Below, one piece after another: positions 7,506 through 18,000 of a stretch of DNA of 64,000 bases (position 1 is its first letter; each line of letters begins with the position of its first letter). A model generated the notes under the pieces. That model saw only the letters and a program-made list of their open reading frames with translations. It searched no databases and had not been told where the DNA came from. A program made the translations under genes and the position numbers. The stretch comes from JBCCDY01 sp039030555 (GTDB taxonomy: Bacteria > Bacteroidota > Bacteroidia > Cytophagales > Cyclobacteriaceae). The stretch spans positions 186,001 through 250,000 of the forward strand of contig JBCCDY010000005.1 in the NCBI GenBank assembly GCA_039030555.1, read 5' to 3'.

Positions 7506-8723
7506 TTATACTTTCTCCACTCTCCAGCTTTTTTGAAGGGAAGGTGGTATCGAAAAATACACTTTCTTTCCTCCATTGAAATGGTGAATGATGCCCTGTA
7601 AAAGCAAGCGGTTAAATACAGATGAAACCTTTCGAATAAAAAGATGATGCTCCAAATGACTGATCTTACCAACAATATATTTAGTAAGTGATAAAGCGAT
7701 TTTATCTTTTCTATTGGATTCAGCTTGAATTCCAATGAATGAAGAAAGATCTTTACCAGAAGCTTTCGAAAATTCTTCCAAAAAGAAATCCATCATAAAA
7801 GAGGGTACGTTGCGAAAAGCATTCCCTGGAGTAATGTGGTTTACATAATCAATACACGATTCTGTTAAGGCTTTCCCTGCTTCTGATTCAGCAGCCTGAT
7901 GGTTCAGTATTTTTGATGCCAGCTCAAAACCTTGCTCATAAGTATCAGGTAAAAGCTCGGATTGAATCCCCATAAGGTGACCTACAATCTTCCAACAATG
8001 CATATAGGCGTCTGTCTCACTTTCTGAAAGTTCTACATTCAATTGTTTTAGTCCTGAAAGAATCACAGGCCCAAAAGACATTAAAGTACCTGCCAGATCT
8101 TCCTGGTTAATGGGTTCGCCGTAGGTTGAAGTATCCCATGGAGTATTTTTATACTGACCTTCTTTGAGAAAATATCTTATAGAAGCATGAATCAGTCTGA
8201 TCTTTTGAATAGTGACCACTCCCATTCCGTTAGGGGACAACCCGCCGGGAGCCATGACATTGACGATCATCTGGGCGGTTTCCATAAGCCTTCTTGCCAA
8301 TGGGTCTATATCTGAATTATGAGATAGAAGCCTTCCTGTTTCGTATAAGACCTGCGCACCTTTAGCGCAGGTATAACACATAGGCAAAGAACTCATATTC
8401 AGGAGCATAAAGACTTCAGGGCCATAAGTAATGAATACCTGCTCCCCTATTTTGATTTTTGACTGATCTGCCCACTCTGGGAGAATGCTACTTTTCCTGA
8501 AATAATCATTGAGAACAATAGATAATTCGGCATCAAAACCTGAGAACGTAGTTTCGTCGTAGCTACTACTTCTTACTAAGGTCATAAAGATTTCATTGAT
8601 CTGCTTTTCGTAGCCAGACTCAATGATATTTTTAACCGTATTGTCAGCCAGAGGGTCGGTGACTTTTCTGAAGTCTTCTAGAATCTTTTCCGTAATTGAA
8701 TCTAAATCGAAAGATATATTCAT
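7506..8723 (-). CDS. MpaB/DUF2236-type oxygenase-family protein
   Basis: A 405-residue protein whose central part fits the ER-bound oxygenase MpaB / latex-clearing protein (DUF2236) family of b-type haem dioxygenases and monooxygenases. The marker stretch is TIQKIRLIHASIRYFL (about residues 171-186), where family members carry the conserved arginine and the histidine-containing RxxHA block. It is followed by EPINQEDLAGTLMSFG, another typical segment, and later by YMHCWKIVGHLMGI, which contains a second conserved histidine. There is no signal peptide, so unlike Lcp it is probably cytoplasmic or membrane-associated. The substrate is unknown. It lies 78 bp after the AhpD-like gene in the same direction, and the two may form an oxidative or peroxide-linked unit. 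Confidence 0.78.
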   Translation of the reverse strand: MNISFDLDSITEKILEDFRKVTDPLADNTVKNIIESGYEKQINEIFMTLVRSSSYDETTFSGFDAELSIVLNDYFRKSSILPEWADQSKIKIGEQVFITYGPEVFMLLNMSSLPMCYTCAKGAQVLYETGRLLSHNSDIDPLARRLMETAQMIVNVMAPGGLSPNGMGVVTIQKIRLIHASIRYFLKEGQYKNTPWDTSTYGEPINQEDLAGTLMSFGPVILSGLKQLNVELSESETDAYMHCWKIVGHLMGIQSELLPDTYEQGFELASKILNHQAAESEAGKALTESCIDYVNHITPGNAFRNVPSFMMDFFLEEFSKASGKDLSSFIGIQAESNRKDKIALSLTKYIVGKISHLEHHLFIRKVSSVFNRLLLQGIIHHFNGGKKVYFSIPPSLQKSWRVEKV

Positions 8724-8801
8724 CTGTAAAGAATAACATTAGAAAGATGAATATAACTTATCAATCAATAAAGCAAAGCAATTACGCTTACAAATCACTC
8801 A

Positions 8802-9359
8802 TCACGCCAGAGCTTGAAAGGGAGTATCAATATTAATTTTAGTGGCGTTGGCTAAATGGCCATAGAAAACAGCCATGCCTGACATAGCTATAATTTCCAT
8901 GATCTCTTCATCAAAGTATCCTACGCTTCTCAATTTTTCATAATCATGATCGTTCATACAATTAGAATCATCACCTAATCGTTGGGCAAATTCGATTGCC
9001 ATTTTTTCCTTATCATCACTTAACATTGTAAGGTCGCTTTTCACAGCTTCAATTTCCTGATCATCTACACCCAGCATTTTCAAAAATGCAGAGTGAGCGG
9101 TCGAGCAATAATTAGATTCTCCCCCACCCGATGCGATTGCGACAAGAATCATCTCTTTTGTTCTTCTGGGTAGTTTTCCATCCATTAAAACGTATTTCAT
9201 CACCTGCCAAATTCCATTTAAAGCCGTTGGAGCATTTCCCCAAACTTTAAAAAAATTTGGAGTAAAAGGAGCGTTCATGGTCTGCTTAATCGTCTCTAGG
9301 AGACTTTCTGTTTCTGGATTAAACTTTTCTGTAGTAAAAATCGGACTTATTGAACTCAT
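8802..9359 (-). CDS. carboxymuconolactone decarboxylase / AhpD-like protein
   Basis: A 185-residue all-helical protein of the CMD/AhpD superfamily, related to peroxidase-like members. The active-site block is GGGESNYCSTAHSAFLKMLG (about residues 78-97). In AhpD this is Glu followed by CxxCxxxH. Here the glutamate, the second cysteine and the histidine are kept, but the first cysteine position is serine (SNYC), so a disulfide-forming redox pair is absent. Many single-cysteine members of the family exist and their reactions are mostly unknown. It is probably the first gene of a minus-strand unit with the MpaB-type protein. Confidence 0.82.
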   Translation of the reverse strand: MSSISPIFTTEKFNPETESLLETIKQTMNAPFTPNFFKVWGNAPTALNGIWQVMKYVLMDGKLPRRTKEMILVAIASGGGESNYCSTAHSAFLKMLGVDDQEIEAVKSDLTMLSDDKEKMAIEFAQRLGDDSNCMNDHDYEKLRSVGYFDEEIMEIIAMSGMAVFYGHLANATKINIDTPFQALA

Positions 9360-9479
9360 AACTAATTAATATTTGCGTCAAATTATTAGTTCATAGAGTT
9401 CAGTAAAATTGATGTAAGACGTTTTTATTACATATGTATTGTGAGTCCAGTCATTTGATTCAAAGCAGCTTGTAAAAAA

Positions 9480-9692
9480 CTAATGATGCGAACAAAGAAA
9501 TAATTGTTGGCTATCACCATAGGTTTTGGAAAGATTAGGGTGCGTTTTCATTCTTGCTCTTCTACTTTTTTTAGAAAGGTCTACTTCAAAACCCATTCTG
9601 AGATTTATTTTCCTGGGATACGGACTAAGTGAGCCATGGGTGAGGTTACATAACAGCTGTATGTTGGCCTTTACTTTATGATTAAGCTGAAA
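9480..9692 (-). pseudogene. decayed tandem copy of the 3' end of the 675-residue gene
   Basis: Reading on in the same frame past the TAA of the 675-residue gene (stop at 9693-9695) gives about 70 codons before a TAG at 9480-9482. The first 45 or so align with the C-terminus of that protein: NIQLLCNLTHGSLSPYPRKI against SIQGLYNFLHNSRSPYKRPY, then NLRMGFEVDLSKK against NIRIGFELEMRKK. The fragment has no start of its own. It is best read as the leftover 3' end of a tandem paralogue, lost by deletion between copies, or as a C-terminal extension cut off by a stop mutation. It fills most of the gap 9360-9692; the rest (9360-9479) holds the promoter region of the AhpD-like gene. Confidence 0.65.
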
Positions 9693-11720
9693 TTAAGTAG
9701 TTTTTAATTTCTTGTTTCGCGACTTGGGCTTCTTTCTCATTTCCAGTTCAAAGCCTATTCGAATATTGTATGGCCTTTTATAAGGGCTCCGACTGTTATG
9801 TAAGAAATTATAAAGTCCCTGAATACTACCCACAACCCTTTTTGCAAATTTATAACGTTTACCAATTCCAATAAATCCTCCTGTTACCCAATTAGTCTTA
9901 GATTCGGAAGTGTTATCTAAGCTGAATACGCTGGTACGAATATGGTCCAGAGCTAAGGTACCATAGAAGCCTTTATATACTTGGTAGTTTCCAAAAATAC
10001 GTGGGCCATGCACATTCGTATTTTTTTCAAAAAGAAAATTTTGAGCATCATTATCAAAATTAAAGCGATATAAATAACTGCCATAAATACTCAAATGATC
10101 ATTGAGTTTATAACCAATAAAAGGAGCCAGATCAATACCTGTATAAGCTGATCTTTGAACTTCCATATTGAAACCTGGTGTTAATCGCTCTTTCAGGCTC
10201 TTACCTCGATATGCATTAGGCTTGTTCTTTGAAATATCCTTAATGCTACTAAGGCTTTTATATTTTCTTTTGTATACTGATAGTTTTTCCTGAGCAGCGG
10301 TCAATTTATTTTGATGTCGGGCAAAATGCTCCACCGCCATTTCTCTGGCTTTAGTCTGGACTTCTTGCTGTAGAAACTCTTTATCCTGGTATTGCTCGAT
10401 TTCCTCTTTATATTCTTCCTGTTTCAGTTTAGAATTCTCAAATTCTGCCTGCTGTTCTTTTAATAGTTTTGCCTCTTTTAAATTAACTGCTTTATCTTCT
10501 GCTCTTTGCTCAAGACCATCCAAATCCCCTTCTTTTACTTTGGCTAGTTCTTCCTGATACTCACCTGCCTTGCCTGTAATCTCTTTGCTTTTATTGAGCT
10601 TATCACTGGCGTTCCGGACTCCATTTATAATTTTTACTTTATCTACCTGCTCTTTAGGCGTATTCTTGACCTTATCCAGTTTTTGAGTGTATTGGTCGGT
10701 GTTGATGTTGGTTTTTTCTTTCAATTGGTCTTTAATATCTAAATCCAGGCTAAGTTCTTTCTTAATGTCCAGATTAGTGTTCAATTCCTGATCTAACTTC
10801 AGATCAGTATTCAGTTCCGTTTGGTCTAGCTCTAAATCTTGGATGGGAAGATTGACTCCTTCAGCATTTGGCAGACCGAGATCGGTATTGACCTTAGGAT
10901 CAGGTAGAGTAAAACCTTCGGTTTGAGGAATCTTGGAAGTATTCATATAAATACCCCCTACACCACCAACTTTCTCGCTAATCCTGTTTTCCAGTCCATT
11001 TTGATCTAAATCAAAATCTGTGGAGGGTGATCTAACCTCTTTTTGATTGGGAAGGTTCAGATCGGTATTTACCTTAGAGCCAGGTAAATTGATGTCTCCG
11101 GCTTGAGGAAGCTTAGGAGCATTGCTATCCACATCATGTACACCATCTACTTTGCCCGTGATTTTATCCTTAAAAACACTGACTTTAGATTCAGCTCTTT
11201 GCTCCAGATCTGCTACTTTCTCATTGACTTTGCGATCGTAGTTCTGTTGTAGGCTATCCAGCTTTTGTGTGTATTTTTCATGTGGCAATTTCAGTGCCTT
11301 TAAGCTATCTACTTTGGCTTGAGTTGATTGCTTTGCGGAGTCTAGATTAATTAATTCGGGATCGATTCGATGAAGCGAGTCAAATTTGGCTTTGAGACCC
11401 ATTTGTGTAGAATCAAAGTCTGTAGACTGGGGTGGATCAAAAGCTGGAAGTGGGTTATTGAGTTTTTGTTGTAAACTGTCTAGTTTGTTAACTACCCTTT
11501 GATCTATTGAATTGATGTTACCTGCTTTCAGTTGAGGTAAGTCTAAAGTATCCAGAGGATTATGAAATCCAATACCAACAGAATCCAACTTACTTTTTTG
11601 AATTTGAGCAATTGAGTCAACGGCCATATTTGCGGAACTTTGCAGGCTATCCGCCTTCTGGGCATAAACTCCAAGAAAAGAGGACAAAAATATGAATGCT
11701 ATAAAGACTAGATTTTTCAT
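9693..11720 (-). CDS. exported coiled-coil protein with internal repeats and C-terminal barrel-like domain
   Basis: A 675-residue protein I cannot assign to a named family. It has a clear signal peptide (first 20 residues, ending VYA-Q). Residues 25-180 are rich in D-S-L-Q heptad-like repeats. Two tandem copies of a roughly 60-residue unit follow at about 190-248 and 250-310 (each with K-L/I-PQ, then LP.. KVNTDL.LPN, then LDQ). Residues 330-500 are strongly charged coiled coil. Residues 515-660 alternate aromatic and small residues as in beta-strands (GIDLAPFIGYKLNDHLSIYG and onward) and may form an outer-membrane or surface beta domain. The C-terminus is very basic (KKPKSRNKKLKTT). It stands alone, between a GC-rich element upstream and its own decayed copy downstream. 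Confidence 0.6.
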   Translation of the reverse strand: MKNLVFIAFIFLSSFLGVYAQKADSLQSSANMAVDSIAQIQKSKLDSVGIGFHNPLDTLDLPQLKAGNINSIDQRVVNKLDSLQQKLNNPLPAFDPPQSTDFDSTQMGLKAKFDSLHRIDPELINLDSAKQSTQAKVDSLKALKLPHEKYTQKLDSLQQNYDRKVNEKVADLEQRAESKVSVFKDKITGKVDGVHDVDSNAPKLPQAGDINLPGSKVNTDLNLPNQKEVRSPSTDFDLDQNGLENRISEKVGGVGGIYMNTSKIPQTEGFTLPDPKVNTDLGLPNAEGVNLPIQDLELDQTELNTDLKLDQELNTNLDIKKELSLDLDIKDQLKEKTNINTDQYTQKLDKVKNTPKEQVDKVKIINGVRNASDKLNKSKEITGKAGEYQEELAKVKEGDLDGLEQRAEDKAVNLKEAKLLKEQQAEFENSKLKQEEYKEEIEQYQDKEFLQQEVQTKAREMAVEHFARHQNKLTAAQEKLSVYKRKYKSLSSIKDISKNKPNAYRGKSLKERLTPGFNMEVQRSAYTGIDLAPFIGYKLNDHLSIYGSYLYRFNFDNDAQNFLFEKNTNVHGPRIFGNYQVYKGFYGTLALDHIRTSVFSLDNTSESKTNWVTGGFIGIGKRYKFAKRVVGSIQGLYNFLHNSRSPYKRPYNIRIGFELEMRKKPKSRNKKLKTT

Positions 11721-11795
11721 TTCCTGTTTTAGTCGTTGCGCTCTTCTACCACACTGGCTATTTTAGTCTATTTTACTTTATTACTTTTCTTCCTT

Positions 11796-12000
11796 TCAAC
11801 CCCTCCAGACTCCTGTCGCAGGATCGCTCCGCTTAACCCACGACCAGCAGGTCATGTCTCCTGATACCGCACACAAGTCACACCACCCCAATTCCCCCCG
11901 TTGGAAGACTTGCGCGATAAGGTTTACTTGTTGGTGATAACTCCAACAAGGTCTGAAGTTAAAAGGCGGATTAAAAATCCTATTATAATAGTCCAACATT
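11796..12000. other. GC-rich structured intergenic element
   Basis: The 375-bp gap between the RHS gene and the 675-residue gene contains about 200 bp visibly richer in G and C than its surroundings. It has several short perfect hairpins: CTTGTTGG at 11927-11934 pairs with CCAACAAG at 11943-11950 (8-nt loop), TCCTG at 11811-11815 with CAGGA at 11819-11823 (3-nt loop), and GACC with GGTC around 11842-11853. A 71-codon minus-strand frame crosses it, but its tryptophan- and cysteine-rich composition looks non-coding. It could be a dispersed repeat, a mobile-element end or a structured RNA. The sequence alone cannot separate these. The remainder of the gap (11721-11795 and 12001-12095) is AT-rich and holds nothing I can name. 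Confidence 0.4.
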
Positions 12001-12095
12001 ACAAATGTCAAACAGCGGGCTGCTTTGATGTTAGCTAAGCTATTTTTTTAAATTTTTGAAATGCTCAAAATCTTAATTTTATAGATACGTAAGTA

Positions 12096-15000
12096 TTACT
12101 CTTTATCTTCACCAAAAACTTCGTTAATATATTTCTCAACGTCTGCTTTTACCTGATCTGATATTTTTTCCAACTCTTTCAGACCTGCTTCAGTATCTCC
12201 TGATTTTATCAAATTAACTGTCTCGGTAACATTAACTTTTACCTGAAATTTGTACGAGATTGAAAACTTACGCTTTTTAAATAAGCTTGATAAATTTCTT
12301 GGAGTACTTATTCCAGCACCAATCCTAAAACTTCTTCCTGGTTCATACTCAGCAAAATACTGTTTGAATCTTACCCCAAAATTCGAACCATATTCAATTA
12401 CATTTTCTTCTCTAAATTTGAAGTCAGCTGAAATAAAAACTTTCGCACTAGGAAGTGAGACGTCAAAAAGAAGTGATTTTCCACCTATTTGACCCCCAAC
12501 GATATCATATGTTAAGTAATAATTAGCCTCTGGTCTAATTTCTGTTTCACTTCTTGAACTTAATGAATACTCTGCCTGAATTTCAAAATCTTTAATCGTT
12601 AAAGCCGCTCCAGCGGTAGTACTAAATTCTTCCCACGGGGATTCAGGGTCACCTTCAGCATCCAGCACTTTTTTTCCTCTAATCCATAATGCCCTATTGC
12701 TGCCACCCCAAACCCAAGGTGCTTTCTCAGATTCAAATGTCCTATATAATTCTTCACCAGATTCATTTAAGTATACATTCGAAGTACCCCAACCTCTTTT
12801 ACCAGGCCTTCTAAACCATCCTTCTCTTTTCTTGATTTGCGTTCCTCCATCATCTAAAGTTATATAGTATCTTTTATGTTCAAGACCATCTAAATCAATA
12901 CCATCAATAGGTCTATTTGAAGCAAATTGATACGGTGTGAGCATAGGGTAGGATTTTGTTAGTGGATCCACGCTTAAAAACTTACCTAAAGCCGGATTAT
13001 AGATCCTAAACCCATAATCGTAGCTGGTCAGTCCGAAACTATCGTCCCTTTCTTTTCCATTAAACCCATAACGGTATGCAATATCCGGCATTATCGCTGT
13101 ACTGGTTGCATGTATAATACGGTAATCATCAAAGAACACCTCGGTTACGTTAGTACTTTCGTTAGATAGGTAAGTATAGAGTGTTCCTTTCCGATCTGGC
13201 AGGAACGCCAGTTCCAGCTTTTCGTGAACAATATCGGAACCCTCTTCTTCTGCCAATGCACTTACCCTCCGAAAACCGGCATCAACCAACGCAAGATTTT
13301 CGTCAAAGAACAGGTAATTGAGGTATGCACGAGGGGTATGATCGTCTCCATCATTGATGATGGATCCGGTACTAAAAAGATCTTCAAATGTTTGTTGTAC
13401 TTCTGCAGTTACATCCACACCTGAACTTATAAGTGACTGTGTTAAAGCAGGTGCCAGCATTATAACCAAAGGAGCAGCATCAGGGTCAGGCTCAACTGGC
13501 AGGTACTTAGCATATACTTCCATTTTTATCGTATCGCCTGGTTTCACCTCCAGGCTCCGGGCTAAGCCTATTGCCTCCCCTTCCAAGCCGGTCAGGCGCT
13601 GCGATCTATCTGCTTCAAAGGTCTGTGTGTAGTTGTATAATTGGGCTGGTATTATGGATCCGTTGTCATAACTGGAACCGAATGTTGCCCGTTCTTCCAG
13701 TTCTCTGGATGATTCCAAGGTAGCCAGGCTTACGTCTGCTGCGGGTACAGTATTCGGCACCACCATGCCAAATGGGTAATAATCCATTTGTTCTAGTACT
13801 TTGGCCTTGAAATTCAGAGGAGTACCTGAACTCACATCGGCCAATTTACGGTCGGTCACTACAGCCCTTATATTGCCCAGATGATCTTTCAATTCATAAC
13901 TTTTTTTATCGATCAGACGTGTGTAAAGATTAGGTTCATTTTCAACGGACCTGTATTGACGCATACGCACAGTAAGGCCCTCTGTATCTGCATTGGCTGC
14001 TTCAAAAGAAAAACCGGGAATAAAATTCAACATCGCTCCATCTTCGAGGACAAAGTCTCTTCCCTCGTAAGTATCTACCTGTTCAGTCTGAGATATCAAA
14101 TGTTCGCCGATCTCAATACCCTCTGGAAATAGCCCTTTATCTCCTTCTATACGCATCTGAGGTCTGTAAACCCCCAGTCTGTCGCTTCCATAGAGGGAAA
14201 CTTCTTTGAGTATTAATTCAGAGTCGGTGCCTTCAGGTTTACTTTGCCGATAAACGGCCATGGTGTTACCGGAAGCATCGCGTATATAATAATCAGTTAC
14301 CACTGTCCCATCTTCTTTGATCCATATTTTACTCACTCGATTTCCTGTAGCATTGTAACTAAATTTGGTTCGCTTACCGTCGACTTCCACATCTTTCACT
14401 TTACCATATGCGGTCCAATTAATGATACTATTCTGACTGTGATCTCTAATTAAATTACCAATAGCGTCATATTCATAATTCACATTATTAGTGGTTTCTC
14501 CATCTACTTCAATATCTACCACCTGATCATTCCTTTGATCGTCTAAATCGCCAAAAAATACATCATCAGCAATGGCATCTCTTACCCTTTTCAGTTGATT
14601 TTTGTGCTCATAGTACTCATAGGTCAGCTGGTCTACCTGTTCGTTGGTAAACCTATTTAACGACTGCAAATTACCATTGGGGTCATAGTCGTAGCCAGAA
14701 TAGAATGTACCGTTATCCATCCAGGCTGCCGCACCTACTCCCTCTCTGTTAAAGTGACTGCTTTTGATGCGATTCAATTCGTCATAAACAAATTGCCGAC
14801 CGTTGAGGCCGTTATAAGCATAATTTACCCCGGGAATTGGTTGTGCGTTGGTAGACCAACTGCTAATATTTCCATTGTATAAGTTACGATCGTCCTTCGC
14901 ATTTAAGGCTTGGCCTAAGTAGCGTGAAGCATTGTCATAATCCCCAGCATAGTAATTTAACGTCATGGCAAATGCGTCGGCAGCAGTAACCGCGTCTAAA

Positions 15001-18000
15001 AATCCATCTCTCCCCGGGTCCGTATCGATGATAAGGTCTTGTTGGTTGATGGCTTTGAGCCAACCATGGATGGTATAAGTATAATCAATGCCCTGAATAG
15101 CATCTTCTCCGATTAACCTTCTTTTCAAAGGGCCATGCGCATAGTATTCGTAGCTGGCATCCTTATCCCATAAGTAACCATCACGCGAAGTGTAAACCAC
15201 TTCAATACGATTATCAGCATCATATTCATATTTGTGAAAAAAACGATCAGGTTTGTTAGGATTGAAACTCACCGTATTCACATTGCCACTGAGCAGATCA
15301 TAGCTATATTTAATAAGGAAAGGGTCTTCTATGCCTGGCAGTTTCTGCACTAGCCACTCCATGTTGCCGTGTACATCATAACTGTAGATGGTAGTAGTAC
15401 GATCATCAATATCCGGATCATCAACACCATCTTCATCCGTGTAAGAATAACTTACCCGATTAATGAGATTGCGCTGTACGAGTCCATCAGGTAGCGCTAA
15501 GTCAGAGGGAGTTGAATATTTTGTAATCGTCACTTCTCTACCCCATGCAGGATAGTCCGGATCATTAGCGTAAGTGTTTAATCCATAGACGTCGGAGATT
15601 CCACTAAGATCGGCCAGTCCTACTTCCGTTACCCTGCCAAGCTTATCATATTTGGTGTAGGAGTAGGTACTATCTTTTAGCTGTTGAGCGTTTTGCGAAA
15701 AACGTGATTGACCAATATCATCGTAAATAAATTCCGTTATCCCTGCATCTGGAGTCTCTTGTCGAGAAAGCTGCCCCAGACTGTTATATTCATAATGTGT
15801 AATGAGATCATGGGCTGTTTCCGTGGTTCTAGCTGCCTCAACCATCGCTTCTGTAGAGACATCTAATAGGTTCACTCCGGCCGGTGGTACCGTTCGCATC
15901 AAATTACCAGCCCGGTCATAATAATAGAGGGTGAAATGGTGTAAGCCTAACTCATAATCCAGGGTCAGTTTGTCCACAATATTATCGGCATTGGCACAAG
16001 TCTCTTTATAGGTAGTTTCCAGTTGACTCTCAAAACTATTGATCACATCTGCTCTTTGCCCCTCCACTTCTGCCCTAATGGCATCGGCGGTAATGGTTTC
16101 GCAGTCTTTGGGTTTGGGATCATAAGCTTCTCCTTCTAGATTGAAGTCGAACTCAGAGGTCCAGCGGAAGCATTGTGAATAGCTTGAGCAACTTGCTGCT
16201 GACTCACAATATCGGCCAAATACAGTAGATCGTGGAAAACTATTTAATTCAAATTGATCTAATAACAATGGCGGATTTATTGAATAAGCGAAGATGTCAT
16301 AACAATTATCTCTTCTAAAAAAGCCTTCGGCTTGAGGTGGACGAGATTGTACGGGTACGGATGTCACATCAACTTCTCTACCTTCAACGTTCGTCTCGAC
16401 AAAATACCATCCATTGTCTGAATAATCTCTAATAGCATAGATGGGATTGTAGCCGTTATGCTTAACTCCGAAACTCAATTGTCCGTTGTTCTCAAAATCA
16501 AAATCATCCAAGCCTGGTAATTCTTTTAAATCGTACTTGTATTGGTCGATTATACTAAGATTCTCATCTATCAATACGAATAACATTTGGTCATCAATAA
16601 TAGTATTTGATAGCTCACCATCGGAGCTTGTGATTGTAATATCTTGTCTAATATCACCTTTAGCATTGTTAAAAAAATTCATGTGTAAACCGCTCTCATT
16701 GACGAATGGGGGAAGTGCTCTGCCACTTTGAGAAAAGGTGGCTAGACCATTATCTCCAATAAAGAATAGATTATTCAAATACTTCCCTTGCTCATCAAAT
16801 AATATTAATGCAGTAGAACTTATTCTTGCGGTGTTTACAGTTTCTAGCAAAACATTATTAACGTATATTTCATAGTTTTCAATAGTATTTAGAAGTAATT
16901 CGACTACGAAGTGCTGACCGAGCTTATGCAATTTGTAATTACCGAATGCCCCGCCTGGCCTACCTCCATTGGCAGTGGTTACTTTAACAATATCACCTAA
17001 ATAATCTCCTATCAATACACCATTTTCATCTCTTTTCACCACTTGTATTTCAGAAGCATCAAGAGATTTAACATTATAAATATGATTGTCTTGCGATATG
17101 AATGGAATAAATCCATAGGTAGATTCTGATACTTGAGTCCACAGTAAGGTTCCTTGTGAGTCGATACGCCCCATATATCTTGGTTCATCACTTTTTAGAG
17201 TTTGAATGAGCACTCCATCCAGATATATTTTTACATCTGCCGATGCAAATGCATATGTGGGATCATGTATAAAAATAAGATCCCCGGATGATAAAACTTG
17301 AAAATTAAGTAGGTCAGTCTCATTACCACTGGAAATATCAGAAGTAGTTATTTCCGAAGGAATATTAACAGAATTTGATTCTGTATTTATGGTAACTTCA
17401 AAGTGTCTCTTCCATTCAAATTCGTCGTTTGCATCGACTTTTACGATTAAAAAGTCCCTCAAATCAGAATTACTATTACTAGTAATAACACTACCATCTA
17501 AAAAATCAAGATCAAAATCAACAAGGCCATATAAATAATAACCTCCTCCAACGATCGGTTGCACATTAAGGCCAGCTAGATAATAAGAAAATAAGGTGTG
17601 TGCTTTGTTCCAACCTGCTGAAGATTCTAGGCGCCCAGGAACATCGTCCCAACCTTCGGTACAAACTTCACCATCTTGTCTTACGTTAACATCAAACCCA
17701 TAAGTAAATACTTTTTGTATAGCGTCGATCTGTTCCGGTGTCCCCAATTGCTCCAGCTGTGTAGCAAGATCCACATAAAAATCCAAATCACAATACCCGC
17801 TACAGTTGACTACCAAAGCATCCACCATGGCATCCAACTCACATTCACTGATATCATAGACGGTCGTATTCTCCGCACCATCTCTTCTTCCGGTGTAGAC
17901 GAGCACTTCTTCATCCATCAAATCTTCATTCTCCCTATAAGTGACCACGTAAGACACTACATAGTGCTGAATAATGGTATTGGGATCAGTATTAAAAAGG

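Noticed and set aside
11799..12011. 71-codon minus-strand frame across the GC-rich element
   Set aside because: Its composition (many Trp, Cys, Gly, Arg) looks like translated structured non-coding DNA, with no domain and no plausible start context.
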